This document shows positions 5,295 to 8,939 of a stretch of DNA of 8,939 nucleotides, in pieces. Source of the stretch: Alphaproteobacteria bacterium (GTDB taxonomy: Bacteria; Pseudomonadota; Alphaproteobacteria; ATCC43930; CGMCC-115725); NCBI GenBank assembly GCA_005888515.1, contig VAZR01000348.1, positions 1 to 8,939 on the forward strand, given 5' to 3'. Position 1 is the first letter of the stretch. Every line of letters starts with the position of its first letter. Position numbers and translations under genes: made by a program. Below the pieces are notes generated by a model, which was not told the DNA's origin, searched no databases, and worked only from the letters and a program-made list of their open reading frames with translations.

Positions 5295-6442
5295 CCGCCG
5301 GCGCCCTGGCCCTCCGCCGAGCCCGCAAAGGCTGAGGTGAACCGCTGATCGCGGCCGGCAATCGCCATCAGCGCCTGGTCGACCAACTCGGCGAGGATCT
5401 CGGCGGTGCTCTGTTCGCGGGTGACCAGCCCGACGCTCTGGCCGGCCATCAGCGAACCCGCTTCGACATCGCCGTCGATGACCGCTCGGCGCAGCGCGCC
5501 TGCCCAGAAATGCTCGATTTCCAGTTGTGCGTCCTTTTGCGACAGCTCGCCGCGATTGAAGCGGTCGATCACCTGACGCTGAATCTCGCGGAAGCGGTCG
5601 GTCGCGGGGTTCGCGAGGGCGCGCACCGGGATCACCGGAAAGCGCGCGTCGAGCTGAACCGATGCCACCGCATCGCGTGCCGAAGCGCGGATGAAGGCGC
5701 GCTTGAACTGCGCGTGGGCGACCGATTCATGAGCACAGACGAAACGGGTGCCGAGCTGCACCCCGGCGGCGCCCATTTCGAGATAGGACAGGATGGCCTC
5801 GCCGCGGCCGATCCCGCCGGCGACGAATACGGGCACCTCGGTCAGATGCGGCAATACCTCCTGCGCCAAAACCGCGGTCGATACCGGACCGATATGGCCG
5901 CCCGCCTCGCTGCCCTCGATGACGATGGCATCCGCCCCCATGCGCACGAGCTTCTTGGCCAAGACCAGCGCCGGGGCAAAGCACAACACCCGCGATCCGC
6001 CGGCGCGGATGCGCTGGATCGCCGCGATCGTCGGGATGCCGCCGGCCAGCACGACATGGCCGACCCGGTGCTCGATGCAGACATCGATCAGCTCCAAAAG
6101 CTGCGGATGCATCGTGATCAGGTTGACGCCGAACGGCCGGTTTGTCAGCGCCGCGGTCGCGGCGATCTCGCGGCTTAGCAAGTCGGGCGACATCGAGCCC
6201 GACGCAATGACGCCAAATCCGCCGGCATTGGAAATCGCGGCGACCAGGTTGCGCTCCGACACCCAGGTCATTGCGCCGCCCATGATGGCGCAATCCGTGC
6301 CGAGAAAAGCGCGGCCGCGCGCCCAGAGCCTGTCGAGTTCGGCACGGCGGCGATCTTGCCCAGCGCCGCGCGCACCCGCACTGCGCGATCGGGTCTCCGC
6401 CCGATCGGCCGCGGCCAATCCGTCGCTGACCGCGGGGCTCAT
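5291..6442 (-). CDS. Nitronate monooxygenase-like FMN-dependent TIM-barrel oxidoreductase (2-nitropropane dioxygenase family)
   Basis: A 383-residue cytosolic flavoprotein of the NMO/FabK superfamily. Members oxidise alkyl nitronates using FMN and O2; the substrate here is not known. Visible motifs are AIMGGAMTWVS (about 52-62) and AISNAGGFGVIASG (about 69-82). GVNLITMHP follows at about 105-113, and VIEGSEAGGHIGP (about 174-186) carries the conserved Gly-Gly-His. The phosphate-binding stretch is FVAGGIGRGEAI (about 206-217), then GAAGVQLGTRFV. The C-terminal part is intact (HFWAGALRRAVIDGDVE, then GSLMAGQSVG). The first ~36 residues, before LDRLWARGRAFLG, are Arg/Ala-rich and do not resemble the family. 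They may be a short extension, or the true start may lie further in, though no good alternative start was found. Both ends overlap neighbours by ATGA (lysC stop/this start, this stop/ptsP start). Confidence 0.88.
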   Translation of the reverse strand: MSPAVSDGLAAADRAETRSRSAGARGAGQDRRRAELDRLWARGRAFLGTDCAIMGGAMTWVSERNLVAAISNAGGFGVIASGSMSPDLLSREIAATAALTNRPFGVNLITMHPQLLELIDVCIEHRVGHVVLAGGIPTIAAIQRIRAGGSRVLCFAPALVLAKKLVRMGADAIVIEGSEAGGHIGPVSTAVLAQEVLPHLTEVPVFVAGGIGRGEAILSYLEMGAAGVQLGTRFVCAHESVAHAQFKRAFIRASARDAVASVQLDARFPVIPVRALANPATDRFREIQRQVIDRFNRGELSQKDAQLEIEHFWAGALRRAVIDGDVEAGSLMAGQSVGLVTREQSTAEILAELVDQALMAIAGRDQRFTSAFAGSAEGQGAGG

Positions 6443-7536
6443 CCGGGGGCGTCGAGCCCGTACGCCGTATGCAATGCCCGCAGCGCGAGCTCGGTATATT
6501 CGGCGGCGATCAGGACGCTGACCTTGATCTCTGAGGTCGAGATCACCTGAATGTTGATCCCCTTGTCGGCCAGCGTCTGGAACATCAGCTTGGCCACGCC
6601 GGCATGGCTGCGCATGCCGACGCCGATGACCGAAACCTTGACGACGTCGGGATCCGGCTTCAGGCCATGGAAGCCAAGCGCCTCGCGACGGCCCTGCAGC
6701 ACCTCGACGGCACGGTCGAGGTCGGCGCGCGCGACGGTGAAGGTCAGATCGGTGGTTTTGCCGTCCGCCGAGATGTTCTGCACGATCATATCGACATTGA
6801 TCGCATGGTCGGCGAGCGGGCCAAAAATTGCCGCCGCCACGCCGGGGCGGTCGGCGACTCTTTGCACCGTAATCTTGGCTTCGTCGCGGCTGTAGGCGAT
6901 GCCGCTGACGACTCGTTGTTCCACGATCTCGTCCTCGTCGACCACGAGCGTACCGGGCATGTCGGCAAAGCTCGATAAAACCTGGAGGCGTACTCGGTGG
7001 TTCATCGCCAGCTCGACCGAGCGCGTCTGCAGTACCCGCGCTCCCTGCGATGCCATTTCGAGCATTTCCTCGTAAGTGATTCTACTCAGCTTCTGCGCCT
7101 TGGCAACGATGCGCGGGTCGGCGGTGTAGACGCCATCGACATCGGTAAAGATGTCGCATCGATCCGCCTTGAGCGCGGCGGCAAGCGCGACCGCTGAGGT
7201 ATCCGAGCCGCCGCGGCCCAGCGTCGTGATCCGGCCGCGCGGGCCGAGCCCTTGAAACCCGGCAAAAACCGGCACTTGGCGTTCGGCAAACCGCCCCTCG
7301 ACCTCGCTGGTTTGGATCGCTTCGATGCGTGCCTTGCCATGCACGTCATCGGTGCGGATCGGCACCTGCCAGCCGAGCCAGGAGCGGAGCTGATTGGTCG
7401 TGCCGGCCATCGCCGAGACAACGACCGCAACCTCGTTGCCGGCATCGACCTCCTGCTTGACCCGGCGGGCGGCGTTCTGGATCCGCTCGACATCGCCGAC
7501 CGAAGTTCCGCCGAATTTCTGAACGATGCGCGACAT
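6439..7536 (-). CDS. lysC: Aspartate kinase with an apparent internal in-frame deletion
   Basis: Aspartokinase phosphorylates L-aspartate, the first step to lysine/diaminopimelate, threonine and methionine. The kinase fold begins with KFGGTSVGD (residues 7-15) and continues to VVVSAMAGTTNQL (residue 50). The next residues, RSWLGWQVPIRTDD, normally occur about 42 residues later. The missing block includes the conserved SGE(Q) motif that binds aspartate. The rest is normal: ITTLGRGGSDTSAVALAA, CDIFTDVDGVYTADPR, EMLEMASQGARVLQTRSVE, and two C-terminal ACT domains (from about 220: EAKITVQRVADRPGVAA, then SVIGVGMRSHAGVA, then INIQVISTSEIKVS). These ACT domains are the feedback-inhibition module. 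Length 365 against about 405-410 usual agrees with the loss. Without the motif the enzyme should be inactive. ATG 7536 has only a weak GAGAGAAG-type ribosome site. It is the first gene of the ATGA-coupled series. Confidence 0.93.
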   Translation of the reverse strand: MSRIVQKFGGTSVGDVERIQNAARRVKQEVDAGNEVAVVVSAMAGTTNQLRSWLGWQVPIRTDDVHGKARIEAIQTSEVEGRFAERQVPVFAGFQGLGPRGRITTLGRGGSDTSAVALAAALKADRCDIFTDVDGVYTADPRIVAKAQKLSRITYEEMLEMASQGARVLQTRSVELAMNHRVRLQVLSSFADMPGTLVVDEDEIVEQRVVSGIAYSRDEAKITVQRVADRPGVAAAIFGPLADHAINVDMIVQNISADGKTTDLTFTVARADLDRAVEVLQGRREALGFHGLKPDPDVVKVSVIGVGMRSHAGVAKLMFQTLADKGINIQVISTSEIKVSVLIAAEYTELALRALHTAYGLDAPG

Positions 7537-7652
7537 GCTTCTCTCGTAAAGCGCTAGGCGTTAGATCGCAACGCGCGCAGCCCGCGTCCAGATCCCGACC
7601 GTGTGGCCTTGCTGTCGCACGTTTCGGGCCAATAGGCGAGATGTGCGCCATA

Positions 7653-7681
7653 TTGTCGGCGCGCCGCCGGCCCCGCATACT
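7653..7681 (+). promoter_or_regulatory. Candidate sigma-70 promoter for ubiG
   Basis: TTGTCG (7653-7658, 4/6 to consensus) and CATACT (7676-7681, 4/6) are exactly 17 bp apart in the 201-bp divergent gap between lysC and ubiG. Transcription would begin near 7688, about 50 nt before the preferred ubiG start. I could not find an equally good promoter for lysC on the minus strand. The rest of the gap (7537-7737) shows no other feature. Confidence 0.4.
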
Positions 7682-7737
7682 CGCCGGGCGGTTCGGTTAT
7701 GCTGGCGGCAGCCAGCCGGGCGCGGGATGCCGATGGT

Positions 7738-8478
7738 ATGACAGAATTCGGCGATACCGTAGATCCTGAGGACATCGATCGCTTCGCTGCACACAGCGCC
7801 GGTTGGTGGGACCCTGAGGGCAGCTTTCGCCCGCTCCATCGAATAAACCCCGCCCGTCTCGATTTCATCCGGCGCCAGCTGCTAACGTCCCTCGGCCGCG
7901 ATCCCCGCACGCTGCGGCCGTTCGACGGCTTGCGGCTGCTCGACATCGGCTGCGGCGGCGGTCTTGTCGCCGAGCCGATGACCCGGCTCGGCTTTGCCGT
8001 GACCGGGATCGATGCCGATGCCTCAGCAATCGATGTCGCCCGTGCCCATGCCGAGGCGAGCGGTCTCGTGATCGACTACCACAATGCCGGCATCGAACAG
8101 ATCCGCGCCATCGGCGAGCGTTTCGACGTCGCCCTGGCGCTCGAAATCGTCGAGCACGTCACCGATCGCGAAACGTTCTTCGCCGCGCTCGGCGCCCTGG
8201 TCAGGCCGGGCGGGGTCTTTATCGGCGCCACCCTGAACCGCACCGCGCAATCTTTTGCGCTGGCAATCATCGGCGCCGAGTACCTGTTGGGCTGGTTGCC
8301 GCGCGGCACGCATGATTGGCGGCGCTTTGTGCGGCCGTCCGAATTTGTGCTCGGGCTGCGGCGCCACGGCTTCGCCGCAACCCGCCTCGCCGGCTTCAGT
8401 TACGATTGGCGGCGCGGCGGCTGGGCCGAATCCGGCGATCTCAGCGTCAATTATATGGTTGCGGCGATACGGCGGTGA
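7738..8478 (+). CDS. ubiG: Ubiquinone biosynthesis O-methyltransferase UbiG
   Basis: SAM-dependent methyltransferase that carries out both O-methylation steps of the ubiquinone ring; it usually acts at the inner membrane with other Ubi proteins. The 246 residues match the family length. UbiG hallmarks are the N-terminal VDPEDIDRFAAHSAGWWDPEG (about 8-28) and PLHRINPARL (32-41). SAM motif I is LLDIGCGGG (68-76). VTGIDADASAIDVARAHA (about 88-105) follows, then FDVALALEIVEHV, LVRPGGVFIGATLNRT, the family-typical GAEYLLGWLPRGTHDWRRFVRPSE (about 179-202) and a C-terminal DLSVNYMVAA. ATG 7738 is preferred because it leaves a short leader before the conserved VDP block. An in-frame ATG at 7699 would add 13 unconserved residues, and neither start has a strong ribosome site. 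It is divergent from lysC, a common alphaproteobacterial pairing. Confidence 0.95.
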   Translation: MTEFGDTVDPEDIDRFAAHSAGWWDPEGSFRPLHRINPARLDFIRRQLLTSLGRDPRTLRPFDGLRLLDIGCGGGLVAEPMTRLGFAVTGIDADASAIDVARAHAEASGLVIDYHNAGIEQIRAIGERFDVALALEIVEHVTDRETFFAALGALVRPGGVFIGATLNRTAQSFALAIIGAEYLLGWLPRGTHDWRRFVRPSEFVLGLRRHGFAATRLAGFSYDWRRGGWAESGDLSVNYMVAAIRR

Positions 8479-8487
8479 TCGGCGCTC

Positions 8488-8517
8488 CGACGCCGCCGGC
8501 CGAGGGGTCAGGCGTCG
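8488..8517. terminator. Possible bidirectional hairpin between convergent ubiG and the DUF1178 gene
   Basis: CGACGCC (8488-8494) and GGCGTCG (8511-8517) form a 7-bp stem with a 16-nt loop that includes the DUF1178 stop codon, in the 29-bp convergent gap. There is no T-tract on either side, so this is only a weak terminator candidate. Confidence 0.25.
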
Positions 8518-8912
8518 CTCTGGACCCAGGGAATGCGGCCGAACTCGATGCCTTCCTCGGCCAGCGCCTGCGATTCTTCGTTACTCGCCTCGCCGTAGAT
8601 GCCGTGCGGATCGACCTCACCGTAATGGATACGGCGCGCTTCCTCGGCAAAGCGCTCGCCGACATAATCGCAGTTTGTTTCGACCTGCCGGCGCAGCTCC
8701 GTCAGCGCCGCACGCATCTGGGCTGGCGAGATCGGCGTCTTGTCGCGCGAGCGGCCGATATGCGGTGCCATCAGCGCCTTCTCGACTTGCGAATCGCCGC
8801 ATTGCGGACAGGCGATCTCGTTCGCCTTCTGCTGGGCCTCGAAACCCTCGCCGTCACGAAACCAGCCCTCGAATTCATGACCGGAAGCGCATCGCAGGGT
8901 GAACAGGATCAT
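8508..8912 (-). CDS. DUF1178 family protein with a zinc-ribbon-like Cys/His set
   Basis: A 134-residue cytosolic protein of the DUF1178 family, common in Alpha- and Betaproteobacteria and without an assigned function. The N-terminal LRCASGHEFEGWFRD carries Cys8 and His12. The CPQCG motif has Cys35 and Cys38, followed by VEKALMAP, all family signatures. Together they could bind one metal ion. The C-terminal half is helical and acidic (QMRAALTELRRQVE, YVGERFAEEARRIHYGE, then DPHGIYGEAS and a conserved tail ending GRIPWV). ATG 8912 is chosen because AGGAGGT lies 7 nt upstream. An in-frame ATG at 8933 would translate through that site and is unlikely. In related genomes this gene often lies near ubiG and a carbon-nitrogen hydrolase (from memory). 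Complete and undamaged. Confidence 0.88.
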   Translation of the reverse strand: MILFTLRCASGHEFEGWFRDGEGFEAQQKANEIACPQCGDSQVEKALMAPHIGRSRDKTPISPAQMRAALTELRRQVETNCDYVGERFAEEARRIHYGEVDPHGIYGEASNEESQALAEEGIEFGRIPWVQSDA

Positions 8913-8919
8913 CGAGCCG

Positions 8920-8926
8920 ACCTCCT
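8920..8926 (-). promoter_or_regulatory. Ribosome binding site of the DUF1178 gene
   Basis: On the minus strand AGGAGGT lies 7 nt before the ATG at 8912. This is the strongest Shine-Dalgarno in the window, and it decides between two in-frame ATG codons (8933 and 8912). Confidence 0.75.
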
Positions 8927-8939
8927 GACCCATTTATGT

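Noticed and set aside
5510..6178. 222-codon plus-strand open frame
   Set aside because: Antisense to the conserved NMO-like core; no recognisable motifs and no ribosome site.
7561..7946. Minus-strand open frames over the lysC-ubiG gap and the ubiG start
   Set aside because: They are antisense to conserved UbiG residues and have Arg/Ser-rich shadow composition; no ribosome binding site.

Overview
This is a GC-rich window with strong G/C third-position bias and classic alphaproteobacterial gene neighbours: ubiG, lysC, ptsP, rodZ and ispG. The protein sequences look most like the Rhodospirillales and relatives. That placement comes from recognising families, not from a search. No tRNA, rRNA, CRISPR array, transposase or phage gene is visible, and no stretch longer than about 200 bases lacks a gene.

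Layout. 1-128 (+) is the last ~42 codons of an outer-membrane beta-barrel porin, followed by a GC hairpin. 221-574 (+) is a small SpoIIAA/STAS-like protein. Convergent to it, 588-1724 (-) is ispG (isoprenoid MEP pathway). Upstream on the minus strand lie rodZ-like (1819-3015), ptsP (about 3059-5294), a nitronate monooxygenase-like gene (5291-6442) and lysC (6439-7536). The transcription order is lysC, NMO-like, ptsP, rodZ. The first three are joined by two ATGA stop/start overlaps, which makes a tightly coupled operon. A terminator-like hairpin with a T6 tract and a -10-like box separate rodZ from ispG, so ispG may have its own promoter. A divergent gap of about 200 bp separates lysC from ubiG (7738-8478, +; ubiquinone biosynthesis). 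Convergent to ubiG is a DUF1178 zinc-ribbon-like gene (8508-8912, -).

The main surprise is that two genes of the lysC operon are structurally damaged while all others look intact. (1) ptsP is a mosaic. Its GAF half stops matching the family at 4683 and its enzyme I half starts matching only at 4492. The ~187 bp between them encode, on the OPPOSITE strand, a second diverged copy of a PtsP segment. This makes an inverted repeat with 87-bp arms that are 69/87 identical by hand count. A block that normally links the GAF and EI domains is missing. (2) lysC has an apparent clean in-frame loss of about 42 residues, including the conserved SGE(Q) substrate-binding motif. These may be real rearrangements, or chimeric or collapsed assembly. 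The divergence of the inverted ptsP copy points to a second ptsP allele or another organism as its source, rather than a simple inversion.

I found no convincing new defence, mobile or secretion system. The features worth following are the ptsP mosaic, the lysC deletion and a 27-bp near-perfect palindrome inside ptsP.
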